From: Eubacteriales bacterium mix99
GTDB lineage: Bacteria > Bacillota > Clostridia > Caldicoprobacterales > DTU083
Length of the DNA stretch: 64,000 nt
Assembly: GCA_038396605.1 (NCBI GenBank)
Contig: CP121690.1
Span: forward strand, 652,500 to 716,499
Reading direction: 5' to 3'
Shown here: one piece after another, positions 45,837-55,077 of the stretch
Numbering within the stretch: the first letter of the stretch is position 1
Layout of the letters: each line of letters begins with the position of its first letter
Notes under the pieces: generated by a model
The model's input: the letters and a program-made list of their open reading frames with translations, nothing else
Told to the model about the DNA's origin: nothing
Database searches by the model: none
Made by a program: the position numbers and the translations under genes

Positions 45837-46881
45837 AGCGTAAAGTTACCGTAGGGATTAAGAATAATAAATTACCATAAGGATTGAAAAGAAGGTGACA
45901 TCCTGCTAAAATATTGATCATCAACAAAAATATCAAGAAAGGGTGCCACCTTCCATGTACAGTATACAAGATTTTAACGAATTTGCAAGAAAAACAGAAA
46001 ATAAGGTAAGAGAATTTTTAAGGGAAGGATGCATTGGATTGGCCGGACAAGGACATGGTTAAGGATGTTTTCAAGAAGATCCTCAAACGAACGGTTTCCA
46101 AAACGAAGAGGAAGGCAGTTAAGGATGCCAGACGGTACATATGAATAACTGGCATGGAATAGAGATAAAGGCTGATAAGGACCATGAACTGATAGGATGC
46201 AGTGCCGAAGGTCATATAAGCCATGTGTTTTCAAGCAGGCTAAGCAGCAGGCCTAAGGGATGGTCTGAAAAAGGTGTTGCCAGGATGTCCAAACTTATCG
46301 TATATAAGAAAAATGGCGGCAGGATCTATGACCTGGTTATGGCACAGAAGCTTAAGGAGAAGGAGAACAGGAAACATGAATTGCAGGATGAGTTAATCAA
46401 GGAAGTAAGGAAATCATCAGAAAGCAGATATGCTGGTTCATGGAGTAGCAGCCCAACTGTAATTACCATGGGGAAAAAGACAGGGCTGTTTAATGAGATG
46501 AGGAATATGGCCGGAATACGCTATTAGGCCCTCCATAAAGCTCGTTATGGCGTTTTTGTTCTTCGTAAGGAGAAATAATAGCCGGGACGACATAGATCAA
46601 GCGTTTATGCCGCGAAAGCTACTTGATAACGAGAAGTCGGTGTGGTAGCATTGAGGTACGGCAGCAACCGCTCCAAAACCTATCCCGCTGTTAGAGATGG
46701 CTGCTGCCGACATCTGCCGTAAGCCACACCGGCAGAGGCTCGTTGTCAAGCAGATCGTGGAATAAATGCGGCTGACAAGATTGATTGCTGTTAAAATTAA
46801 TTAAATCAATCAAGGCCACTGTTGCTAGAAGAATATTTCAGGATGTCTCTATTCTTTCTTTCCCTACAGTAAATTGACGCT
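45837..46881 (+). mobile_element. ISLre2 remnant, inverted relative to 41578-43449, internally deleted
   Basis: Both ends match the full copy (AGCGTAAAGTTACCGTAGGG at 45837; ...GACGCT at 46881), but about 830 bp of the transposase gene is missing after codon ~25 (near 46027). The C-terminal part is readable from 46141 (NNWHGIEIKADKDHELIGCSAEG ... FNEMRNMAGIRY). It is 1,045 bp. The two copies bracket 43450-45836. Confidence 0.87.
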
Positions 46882-47197
46882 ATCCCGCCCGCGCCGGACT
46901 TGCAAAAATCGAAGGAGAAATAGAAAAACTCCTTGACACGCTCACAGGCGCAAACCCCACTCTGTTGAAGTATGCGAATAGTCGCATCGAGGAATTAGAC
47001 ACACAGAGGCAAGCACAAACAAAGCTGATTGCGGACTTGTCCACTAATTCGGTTTCATCGTCACAAATAGAGCGTATATCTGGATATTTGAGCGATTGGA
47101 CAGTGTGAGCTTCGATGATAGACGCCGGGTAATTGATGCGCTGGTTACTCAAATACAAGCCATAAGTGAGCATGTTTCTATACAATGGAAAATATAA
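46882..47197 (+). pseudogene. C-terminal remnant of a large serine recombinase
   Basis: RAGLAKIEGEIEKLLDTLTGANPTLLKYANSRIEELDTQ (coiled-coil end of a Tn1549/CTn-type serine integrase) runs to a stop at ~47107. The family-typical end FDDRRRVIDALVTQIQAISEHVSIQWKI follows in a shifted frame. The catalytic domain is gone, cut at the ISLre2 junction. It marks the right side of the former conjugative element. Confidence 0.8.
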
Positions 47198-47215
47198 ACC
47201 TTATTCGCTTATCAT

Positions 47216-47262
47216 TGTACCATTGTCAAAAACAGTTATGTTATTATGAACACAATGGTACA
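47216..47262 (+). promoter_or_regulatory. Inverted repeat enclosing the putative Wadjet promoter
   Basis: TGTACCATTGT (47216-47226) and its perfect inverse (47252-47262) are separated by 25 bp. TTGTCA (47223-47228) and TATGAA (47245-47250), 16 bp apart, make a candidate promoter whose boxes touch both arms. A bound repressor could occlude it. It is the only promoter-like signal seen between the recombinase remnant and jetD. Confidence 0.5.
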
Positions 47263-47317
47263 TGAATGCAAGTGAAAACATGATACTCTGTTTATTCTGA
47301 AAGAGCAGGCGAAGCAA

Positions 47318-48379
47318 ATGATAAAGAATAACATCATATCTCAAATCAAACAGCAAAAGGGCACCTTTTTATCCCTTGACCAGCTGAGAGAATGGATCTC
47401 TCCTGCCGACTACAGGGAGCTCCATGCTACCATAACGCAGCTGCAGGAGACCGGTCTGCTGCGCCCGGTTGGTTCTCCCCGCAACAATAATGGCATGGTG
47501 CCGCCTCTTCGGCTGAAGTACCGTATTCTGCGCCCGGCAAGGGATGACTCCAATGTTCTGGAGGAAATCAAGCAGCTTTCCACGGAATTGAATATTTCCG
47601 GGTATCTGAAAAAGCCCGGACTGTATCGAAAACATCGGGACATCCTCCTTCCCCTGAGCCGCTATCTCAAAAGCAGCAAAAACCGTCCGGAGGCGCCCAT
47701 GTCAAAAAACGAGCGGGCGTTTTCCATCTGGAACCGGGAAAAAGTGCTGGACAGCGCCCATTGCCAAAGCGTCCTGCGCTTTAACAGATGGGAAAACCGC
47801 CTCAATTATTATCCGACGCCGGAGCCTTTCTTTGATTATCTCGCCGGAGACGAAATCCACGCCCTGCTGATCCTGGAAAACAAGGACACCTGGTATACGC
47901 TGCGAAGACTGCTGCTGCAGTTTCCTGAAAAGCACAGATTATTTGGAGTACGGCTGGACGGCGTGGTGTTGGGAGAAGGCAGGAAAGCCACGCGTCCCCA
48001 TGCTCTGGAGGAATACGCTTCCCTCCTGCCGAATCAACGCCCGCAGTTTCTGTACTTCGGCGATCTGGATTACGCCGGGATTGACATTTTTCTTTCCGTG
48101 TCAGCCGAAAATCCCTCCCTTTCCGTTTCCCTGTTTCTACCCGCTTATCAGGCAATGCTGAAGCGCAGTCAGAAAGTCGGATACGGAAAATCCCATACCG
48201 GCCAGACCAAGCCGGAACGACTGCCAGACTTTCTCGGGCTGTTTTCTCCGAAAGAGGCCGACGAAATCGAAACCTTGCTGGCCGGCGGACGGTACCTTCC
48301 CCAGGAAATCCTGAACCGTCCGTTCCTGGAGCACCATCTGACGGATACAGTGGATATAACGGAGGATCGTGATGTTTGA
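47318..48379 (+). CDS. jetD: Wadjet nuclease subunit JetD (TOPRIM, DUF2220-type)
   Basis: 353 residues. The N-terminal ~130 residues look like winged helices (DUF3322-like arm). The C-terminal TOPRIM fold has the key Glu in LLILENKDTW (187-189) and the acidic motif YFGDLDYAGIDIF (248-254). JetD is the nuclease that cuts plasmid DNA after the JetABC motor stalls on small circles. Here it is the first gene, rather than last as in the classical jetABCD order. It overlaps jetA by 8 bp. The start ATG has only a weak AGCAGGCGAAG site. Confidence 0.88.
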   Translation: MIKNNIISQIKQQKGTFLSLDQLREWISPADYRELHATITQLQETGLLRPVGSPRNNNGMVPPLRLKYRILRPARDDSNVLEEIKQLSTELNISGYLKKPGLYRKHRDILLPLSRYLKSSKNRPEAPMSKNERAFSIWNREKVLDSAHCQSVLRFNRWENRLNYYPTPEPFFDYLAGDEIHALLILENKDTWYTLRRLLLQFPEKHRLFGVRLDGVVLGEGRKATRPHALEEYASLLPNQRPQFLYFGDLDYAGIDIFLSVSAENPSLSVSLFLPAYQAMLKRSQKVGYGKSHTGQTKPERLPDFLGLFSPKEADEIETLLAGGRYLPQEILNRPFLEHHLTDTVDITEDRDV

Positions 48380-49985
48380 CTTTCTCGACCGATTTGAAAA
48401 ACGGATGGAGTTCGTTGCCGCAGTGGACTCTGTCGTAAACCGGCTGAACCGGAGCAATGATATCGAGCAGCAGTTTGCACCGCATGAGATCGACAATCTG
48501 CTCTTTTCCGTATTGGTATATATTATGGAACGCACCCTTTCCGAAGATCATGATTGTACTCTGGAAAGCATCTCCGGCTTTCTGGGAGACATTCTTCCGT
48601 GCTATGGCAAACATTTTTCCCCGGCAGAAACTGACACCCTGGCCCGGTACCTTGTGAAGGACATCCTTCAGAACAAGGGTGTGAAACGCACCTATAAGGC
48701 GATGGATTATTCCGCCGGCTTTCGGGAATGGACCGTCCGTCTGATTGCCGATTCGGTCAATGACCGCAACCAGATCGTCTTTGAACTGACCAAACAGGGA
48801 TATGACTTTCTCTTCCGCACCAAGGAAGTGGACGACCAGCTGGGCTTTCAGATGGAGGAAATTCGTCTGCAGATGCAGATCGAGAAGCATTATTATAAGG
48901 AAGCAATTGGACAGAGCCAGGAACTTGTGCGGATGCTGATTCAGAAACGCCGGGAGCTGGAACAGTTCGAGCGTCAGATCCGCGGGGATTTATCCTCCAT
49001 TTCGGGTCAGGATTATGATGCACTGATGCACAGCGTGGATGCCATGCTGGCCGGGGAATACGGAACCATGCAGGGCATCGAACAGAAAGTACAGCTTGCG
49101 CAGAACCAGTTTGAAGAAGAGGAAAGACGCCGCGGTTCTCTGGACGACAGCGCCCTGGAAGCCCGACAGGAAGTCCTCGGCATCCTGGACAATGTACGGC
49201 GTGCCCTTTCCCTCCAAAGACAGATGCTCATCCGGTGCGAAGCAATGAAAAAACTGTATTTGAATGTTCTGGCGGATTCCATTCTTTTTCACTCCACCCG
49301 GCGATATAATATGGAGGATCAGATCCTTATCCCCCTTGCATCCTGTACCATTAAGGGACCGAAGGAAATGGACCGCCTCAGCCGCGGTCTTCTGGCTCCA
49401 CTGTTCCAGCCGGAATTTCCCCGGTTCCTGAACCTGGAGCTGATCTATGACCGACAGGCCAAAGTACGGGAATCGGATCAGGAACAATCCCGGGAAGAGG
49501 AATCGATGGAATCCGAAGAGAAGGCAAGGGAACGCCGGAATTGGCGCAACCGCTCCCATGTCCGGGTGGTAAATGAACTGCTCTGCTTTTCTGCAGCCCA
49601 TCCGGAGGGCTTTTCCTTTGCATCGTTTTATACCTCTCTCCAAAAGGAGGAATGGTTCGAGGAACTTTACAGGGAACGTCTTCTGTTCCTTGCCATACTG
49701 CGTCTTTATGAAACCGAAAGCATTGACCTGAGTCTGTGGAAAAAGCAACATGCCGAATGGTCAGAGAACAGCACAGGGGAATTTGACCTGTCCTTTTGCC
49801 TGGGGCAGATCGGCCGTCTGCACCCGGATTTCTACGGGCTGAAGTGCGTCCGGATCAAAAAAGCCGGACGGATGTTTGCCTGCACCCTGCCTCCCTGTGC
49901 AGTGACGGAGGGTATCACGGAAACGCCGAAGATTGAAATGGATGATTTTCTCTTTGAAGTGGAAATGGAAAGGAAGGAAAAATGA
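48372..49985 (+). CDS. jetA: Wadjet kleisin-like subunit JetA (DUF5716-type)
   Basis: 537 residues from the ATG at 48372, six bases after GGAGG. The N-terminus is MFDFLDRFEKRMEFVAAVDSVVNRLN. A long helical/coiled-coil centre (ELVRMLIQKRRELEQFERQIRGD) and an acidic linker (about 375-390) precede a winged-helix-like C-terminus. This belongs to the DUF5716 kind of JetA rather than the DUF3375 type, which points to a non-type-I Wadjet. JetA works like MukF, bridging the JetC heads. Confidence 0.87.
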   Translation: MFDFLDRFEKRMEFVAAVDSVVNRLNRSNDIEQQFAPHEIDNLLFSVLVYIMERTLSEDHDCTLESISGFLGDILPCYGKHFSPAETDTLARYLVKDILQNKGVKRTYKAMDYSAGFREWTVRLIADSVNDRNQIVFELTKQGYDFLFRTKEVDDQLGFQMEEIRLQMQIEKHYYKEAIGQSQELVRMLIQKRRELEQFERQIRGDLSSISGQDYDALMHSVDAMLAGEYGTMQGIEQKVQLAQNQFEEEERRRGSLDDSALEARQEVLGILDNVRRALSLQRQMLIRCEAMKKLYLNVLADSILFHSTRRYNMEDQILIPLASCTIKGPKEMDRLSRGLLAPLFQPEFPRFLNLELIYDRQAKVRESDQEQSREEESMESEEKARERRNWRNRSHVRVVNELLCFSAAHPEGFSFASFYTSLQKEEWFEELYRERLLFLAILRLYETESIDLSLWKKQHAEWSENSTGEFDLSFCLGQIGRLHPDFYGLKCVRIKKAGRMFACTLPPCAVTEGITETPKIEMDDFLFEVEMERKEK

Positions 49986-50677
49986 AGGAAACGCTGCATA
50001 TTTTAAGGATACTGCTGACGGAAGGAGAGCTGAACGATACCGGTGAGCCGGAATTGTTTGCCGATTTCAAGGATCCGCAAGTCCGGTCCGAGCTGGAGGA
50101 TTTTGCCCAGGAGCTGGCATTTCACCTGGTGGAAGTCCCTCACGCAGTATATCTGGTGCCGGAGATGGACAATCCCATTCTCAGCATATCGCTGGGGGAC
50201 ATGCGCAAGGGCATCGGCAGTACCGCCCGTACAGTGGATGCCTTTTTGCAGTGCTATATTATCATGATCATTCTGTACCTGTTCTTCGGCGGGAGAAACG
50301 CGGATCCAAAGCGCACCCCCTTTTTGCAGATCAGAGATATTGTGGCTGAGCTGGACCGGCGTCTTTCCGTCCCCGCCGGGCAGGCTGCCCCGGTCTGGCA
50401 GGAGCAGATGGAAATCAATTTCACCCAGGTGACCCAGGTCTGGAACAATCTGTCCGTCCGGGAGGAGAACCGACGTACTTCCCGGGAAGAAACTGTTTTG
50501 AAAGCCTGCCGCTTGCTGGAAAAGCAAAAGCTGCTGACCTTCTATGATGAGCAGAAGGAAATCCGCACGACCCGGCGGCTGGATGATCTGATGGTGCATT
50601 ACTACCTCAGTGAGGAACGGATTGCCACAATCCAGAATCTATTCGCAAAGGAGGAGGCCGGAAACCAACATGCCTGA
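49982..50677 (+). CDS. jetB: Wadjet KITE-like subunit JetB (DUF4194-type)
   Basis: 231 residues, coupled to jetA by an ATGA overlap. The middle has VYLVPEMDNPILSISLGDMRKGIGS and YIIMIILYLFFGG, then QEQMEINFTQVTQVWNNLSVRE and a winged-helix end. This fits DUF4194, the MukE-like partner that dimerises on the JetA kleisin. Its last 8 bp overlap the jetC start. Confidence 0.85.
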   Translation: MKETLHILRILLTEGELNDTGEPELFADFKDPQVRSELEDFAQELAFHLVEVPHAVYLVPEMDNPILSISLGDMRKGIGSTARTVDAFLQCYIIMIILYLFFGGRNADPKRTPFLQIRDIVAELDRRLSVPAGQAAPVWQEQMEINFTQVTQVWNNLSVREENRRTSREETVLKACRLLEKQKLLTFYDEQKEIRTTRRLDDLMVHYYLSEERIATIQNLFAKEEAGNQHA

Positions 50678-53600
50678 AATCAATCGGATCCGAATTGCCA
50701 ATGTCAGCTGGGAGAGACGTATCATCCTGGATGAAATGTATGACAGCTGCGATGGGGAGAACATGCTTCTCAATCTTGCCAACGGCGGCGGCAAAAGCGT
50801 GCTGGTACAGATGATGCTGCAGCCCATTCTTCCCACCCGCCGCATCCATAAGCGAAAAATCGATTATTATCTTTCCCGGACCAGCGCTCCCACTTATATC
50901 ATGCTGGAATGGAAGCTGGACAATACGGAACAGCCTTTTTATCTGCTGACGGGGATTGCCATGTGCTCCATCGGCCAGTCCGGCGATCAGACATCCCGGA
51001 CCAAATATTTTACCTTTCTCAACTACTATAATGAAGCCAATGCCTACGATATCCGCAATATTCCCCTGATTGAGCACCGGGAAGGCGGCGTAACCTATAT
51101 ACCCTATGAAGCGGCCCGCAATCAGCTCCAGCAGGCCAAAGGCGATTCCTTCCGGCTCCGCTGCTTTGCCTTCGATGAAAGCGAAGCCTACCGGGCGGCT
51201 TTGCGGCAGTATGGCATCCTGCCGGAGGAATGGAAGCTCATTGCCGACGTCAACGACAAGGAAGGCGGTGTGGACGAACTGTTTGCCGCCTGCAAAACCT
51301 CCGACAGCCTGATGGATCGATGGATCCTGAAAACCGTGTCCGAGGAACTCAGCCAGGGCAGCTCGGAGCTCACCGAGCTGTTCCGTACCCTTATGTCTTC
51401 CATTCTGGATAAGGAAGACAAACTGCAGGAAAAAGAATTGCTGGAAGCTTTCTCGCAGGAAACGGACGACTTTCTTCAGAGCATCTCCGATCTGTGCGGC
51501 AAGCTGGAGGAATCCGAAAAAATGGCAGGGGAACTTTCCGGTCTCCATCGATTTCTTTTGCAGCAACAGGAGGAAACGGAGCGGAAAAGAGCGGAATTTG
51601 CCGCGGGGGAAGAAAAACAGGATGCAAATCTGGAGCAGATCCGAAGGGAGGAAGTTTCGGAACAGTTCCTGCTGAAAGAAGAAGCTGCCGGACTGCAGCA
51701 GGAGCTGTTGGCAAAGGCCCACTCCCTGCTGAGCAGTGTAAATCAGGAAAAAATCCAGGCCAGGGAGGAACGGGAATGCATGGAAGCTGCCCAGTATGCC
51801 AAAGCGCGCCGGGAAGCACGGGAAAGACGGCTCTCCCTGATGAATCAGCTGCAAAAGCTGCGTGCCGGCCGATCAGACGAAGATTTCAACCGGATGGTCG
51901 GAACTCTCTGGATGCGATACGGGGAAGTGCTGAAACAAAAGGAGTCAGAGCTTGCTCATCTGGAAGCCAACCGGAAAGAAAGCCTCACGAAGCTTGCCAA
52001 AGCAGATGAATTGGGAAAAGATCGGGAAGCAGAGTGGCAAAGGGATACTCAGGCCATAGGCAGACTGGAGCAGCGGACAGAAACCTTCCGTTTGGAAGAA
52101 GAAAAAATACTGCAGGAGCTTTCCTTTTCCCTTCCCCGGAACCTGTTGGGAGAAGTGCCAAAGCAGGAAATTCAACGGGCTCAGGAAGAACTGCAGAACC
52201 GGGCAGCCTCCCTGGATGAAAAAAGGAAAAAGCTGAAGCGATCTGCAGAAGAAAACCGGATACGGGAAGCCAGCCGAAAAGAAGAACAGGAAACTCTCGA
52301 AGCGGAACACGAAGAAGCCGGCATTGCCCTGGAACGGCAGAAACAGGCACTGGAAGCCTTTGAAACAGCAGAGAGGGAACGAAAGGAAGTGCTGGAGCGG
52401 CAGAAGATGGATCCCGCACTCCTCTATGACAAACACGCCTGCCAAAATATCATGGAGCAGGCCCTGACCGCGGCGCAGAAGGAATGGGAAAGCACCCAAA
52501 GGCGGCTCCTTTCCTCTGCGGAAACCTTCCGGGACTGTGAATCCGGCAACCTGCATACCGCCCGCCGGTTCGGCGAACTTCTGGAAGAAGTAGGAATCGT
52601 ATTCGATACCGGTGAGACCTATCTGCGAAGGCTGGATCAGGAAACACAGGATGCCTGTCTGAAGGCCAATCCCATGCTTCCCTTCTGCTTCCTGGTTTCC
52701 CGGGCGGATCTCAGACATCTCCCCCTTGCGGATGGAGAAGCCCTGAACCGGGCCTGCCCGGTTATGGCATTTGAAGACATTGCTGCAGTCCGACAGGTAA
52801 CGGACCGGATCGTGGAGTTTCCTCCGGAGCTCCGGCTGGCCTGCCTTTACAATGAACAAAGCCTGCGGTCGGAGACCCGGGAGGCATATGCTGAACTGCT
52901 GCAGCAGGAAATCAAACAGCAGACTGCTGTAAAGAAACATCTGGAAGAGGAACACAGTCGGATGGAAGCCGACCTGCGCAGTCTGACAGCCTTTCCCTAT
53001 ACTGCGGAAAGCAGGGAGAAATACTCGGAGGCCAGGGCAAAAGCGGAAGAAACCTACCGGAAAATCACCCTGCGCAGAAGAGAACTGAAAGAGGAAATGG
53101 AGCAGAACCGCAAAGAATCGGACCGGATTGCGGAAGCGCTGCATCAAAACGAAGGGCAAATGGAAAAAGCCTGCCGGGACAGGGATCGATTTCACGATTT
53201 CCTGGATCAGAATACACAATATGTGGCGGACCGGAAACAAAAGCGGGAGCTGAAAGCCGAACTCCGTCTCCTGGAGCAGCAGATTGCAGACAACAGGGAA
53301 CTTTCCCGCAGTCTGGAGAAACATCTGGACGGGATGGAAACGGAGGAAAAGCAGCTTCGCCAGGAGCGGGACGAGTACACCGGAAAGCGTAACAAACTGG
53401 GGGAGCCCCAGGACATTCCCCGGGCTGCAGAACCTTTGACCGATAGTCTTCCCGTATTGGAAGAGCGTTACCAGGATATCCTTTCCCAGCGAAACAGGGA
53501 TGAAAAGCTCCTTCAGGCACGGATCGACGATGAAGCCGAAGCAGAGCAGTCTGCAAGAAAATCCCTCCAACGATACCGGCATCTCTCCCCTTCCAAATAT

Positions 53601-55058
53601 GAAAGCCTGTCCTTTTCCGAAGAGGCGCTTTCCCGTGCCGAAAGGAAGGAGCGGGAACTGGAAAGGAAGGCAGACGACGCGCAGAAAAAAGCAGCAAAAG
53701 TGGAAGCCGACACTGCAGTTGCCCAGGAGCGTATGGAGCAGGTCAAAAAGGCCCTTGCTGCCGCCGGGCTGCAGCAACCCCTGCCAAAAGAGCGGATCTT
53801 CGGGGATTACCCACGGCGCCGGCAGAAAGCAAACGATTTGCTGCGTCAATACAGGAAAAAGCAAGCGGAGTATGACAAACTGCAAAGGAAACTGAACGGA
53901 AAATCCAACAGCATCCAGCGCTATATCGCTCCTGCGGAAGTACCTCCCCTGGCACAGCCCCGCCAGGGGACCTGGGAGGATATCGATATCCTCCGTCTGG
54001 GAAGCGCCTACGACCAGGCAAAAGAGGAAAACGGAACAGCCAGGTATGCTGTTTGGGACCAGCTGGAAGGCCTGCGCCGGAACTACTCGGGCCGGCATCC
54101 CATCCTGTCCCAATACCTGAAGAACATTCCGCTGAAGGAAACTGCCGCAACGTATGATGCCTATTATTTCGTTTACGAGCGTATGGTGGAACAGTCCGCC
54201 CGTCTGCAGGACACCCTTGCCGTCCTGAGATCCGACCTGGCCCATCTGGAAACGGATAAAAGGAACATTGTCCAGCATGCCCTGATTCAGGGACAAAGCC
54301 TCTATGACGGACTGCAAAGACTCTCCAGGGGATCCTATGTGAAGATCTGGCCGGATGCCCCGCCCCGCCAGACCCTGAAAATCGGCGTTCCAGAAGCCCT
54401 GGACGGAAACGGGGCCGAGCGCATGACATCCTATGTGGAGAACTGTATTGCCACACTGCGGGCAGAAAAGTCGGAAGGTACCCTGAGGGAGGAATCCCTG
54501 CGCAAACGAATCAGTAGCCTGTTTTCCGACCGGGAGCTGCTGAGTCAGGTAACCGACACGGCCCATATTCCCGTTTGGCTGTATAAGGTGGACCGCATTC
54601 CGGCAAACAGCAAGCTTCGCACCTGGGAAGAAGTGCTGGTGGAAAACTCCGGAGGCGAGCTGTTCGTTTCGTGCTTTGTGTTGATTTCTGCCCTGATGAG
54701 CTACCGCCGGGACAGCATTATGGGAAAAAGCGGTGTGAAAAACACGACGAGGGCTTTCCTGATCGACAATCCCTTTGGCAAGACTTCCTCCAGGCATCTG
54801 CTGGAAGCCATGCTGCGCATCGCCGGGAGGTTCCATACCCAGATGATCTGTCTTTCCGACTTGAGCCAAAGCTCCATTACCAACCGGTTTGCCCTGATTT
54901 ATCAGATTTCCGTCCGACAGGCCCTGTACAGCCGGAATTCCTACCTAAAAACCGATGAAGTCCGGCACAACGGCAGTGTACGTCCCAACGAACGTCTGGA
55001 ACACGCCGTGCTGCGCACCCCTTCGGAGCAAATGAGTCTGTTTCAGGAGCAGCTCTGA
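50670..55058 (+). CDS. jetC: Wadjet SMC-like ATPase JetC
   Basis: 1,462 residues from the ATG at 50670 (GGAGGAGG 10-20 bp upstream). Walker A is LLNLANGGGKSVLVQ (Gly/Lys at ~38-43). Very long charged coiled coils follow from about 260 to 1,200 with a hinge-like break in the middle. The ABC signature is LVENSGGELF near 1,325 and Walker B is RAFLIDNPFGKTSS near 1,365. This is the MukB-like DNA-extruding motor that recognises closed circular plasmids by loop extrusion. It is full length with no lesion. Confidence 0.92.
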   Translation: MPEINRIRIANVSWERRIILDEMYDSCDGENMLLNLANGGGKSVLVQMMLQPILPTRRIHKRKIDYYLSRTSAPTYIMLEWKLDNTEQPFYLLTGIAMCSIGQSGDQTSRTKYFTFLNYYNEANAYDIRNIPLIEHREGGVTYIPYEAARNQLQQAKGDSFRLRCFAFDESEAYRAALRQYGILPEEWKLIADVNDKEGGVDELFAACKTSDSLMDRWILKTVSEELSQGSSELTELFRTLMSSILDKEDKLQEKELLEAFSQETDDFLQSISDLCGKLEESEKMAGELSGLHRFLLQQQEETERKRAEFAAGEEKQDANLEQIRREEVSEQFLLKEEAAGLQQELLAKAHSLLSSVNQEKIQAREERECMEAAQYAKARREARERRLSLMNQLQKLRAGRSDEDFNRMVGTLWMRYGEVLKQKESELAHLEANRKESLTKLAKADELGKDREAEWQRDTQAIGRLEQRTETFRLEEEKILQELSFSLPRNLLGEVPKQEIQRAQEELQNRAASLDEKRKKLKRSAEENRIREASRKEEQETLEAEHEEAGIALERQKQALEAFETAERERKEVLERQKMDPALLYDKHACQNIMEQALTAAQKEWESTQRRLLSSAETFRDCESGNLHTARRFGELLEEVGIVFDTGETYLRRLDQETQDACLKANPMLPFCFLVSRADLRHLPLADGEALNRACPVMAFEDIAAVRQVTDRIVEFPPELRLACLYNEQSLRSETREAYAELLQQEIKQQTAVKKHLEEEHSRMEADLRSLTAFPYTAESREKYSEARAKAEETYRKITLRRRELKEEMEQNRKESDRIAEALHQNEGQMEKACRDRDRFHDFLDQNTQYVADRKQKRELKAELRLLEQQIADNRELSRSLEKHLDGMETEEKQLRQERDEYTGKRNKLGEPQDIPRAAEPLTDSLPVLEERYQDILSQRNRDEKLLQARIDDEAEAEQSARKSLQRYRHLSPSKYESLSFSEEALSRAERKERELERKADDAQKKAAKVEADTAVAQERMEQVKKALAAAGLQQPLPKERIFGDYPRRRQKANDLLRQYRKKQAEYDKLQRKLNGKSNSIQRYIAPAEVPPLAQPRQGTWEDIDILRLGSAYDQAKEENGTARYAVWDQLEGLRRNYSGRHPILSQYLKNIPLKETAATYDAYYFVYERMVEQSARLQDTLAVLRSDLAHLETDKRNIVQHALIQGQSLYDGLQRLSRGSYVKIWPDAPPRQTLKIGVPEALDGNGAERMTSYVENCIATLRAEKSEGTLREESLRKRISSLFSDRELLSQVTDTAHIPVWLYKVDRIPANSKLRTWEEVLVENSGGELFVSCFVLISALMSYRRDSIMGKSGVKNTTRAFLIDNPFGKTSSRHLLEAMLRIAGRFHTQMICLSDLSQSSITNRFALIYQISVRQALYSRNSYLKTDEVRHNGSVRPNERLEHAVLRTPSEQMSLFQEQL

Positions 55059-55077
55059 GAAAGGAAGTTCATTGTTG

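Noticed and set aside
41578-46881. A functional composite transposon made by the ISLre2 pair
   Set aside because: Outer flanks are not duplicated and one copy is internally deleted, so mobility as a unit is not supported.
47802-48890. Minus-strand frame across jetD/jetA
   Set aside because: Antisense to two genes with clear family motifs.
51945-54869. Open frame of 974 codons on the minus strand inside jetC
   Set aside because: It is the antisense of the coiled-coil part of jetC, with no ribosome site and Phe/Leu/Pro-rich composition expected from antisense of Glu/Lys/Arg codons.
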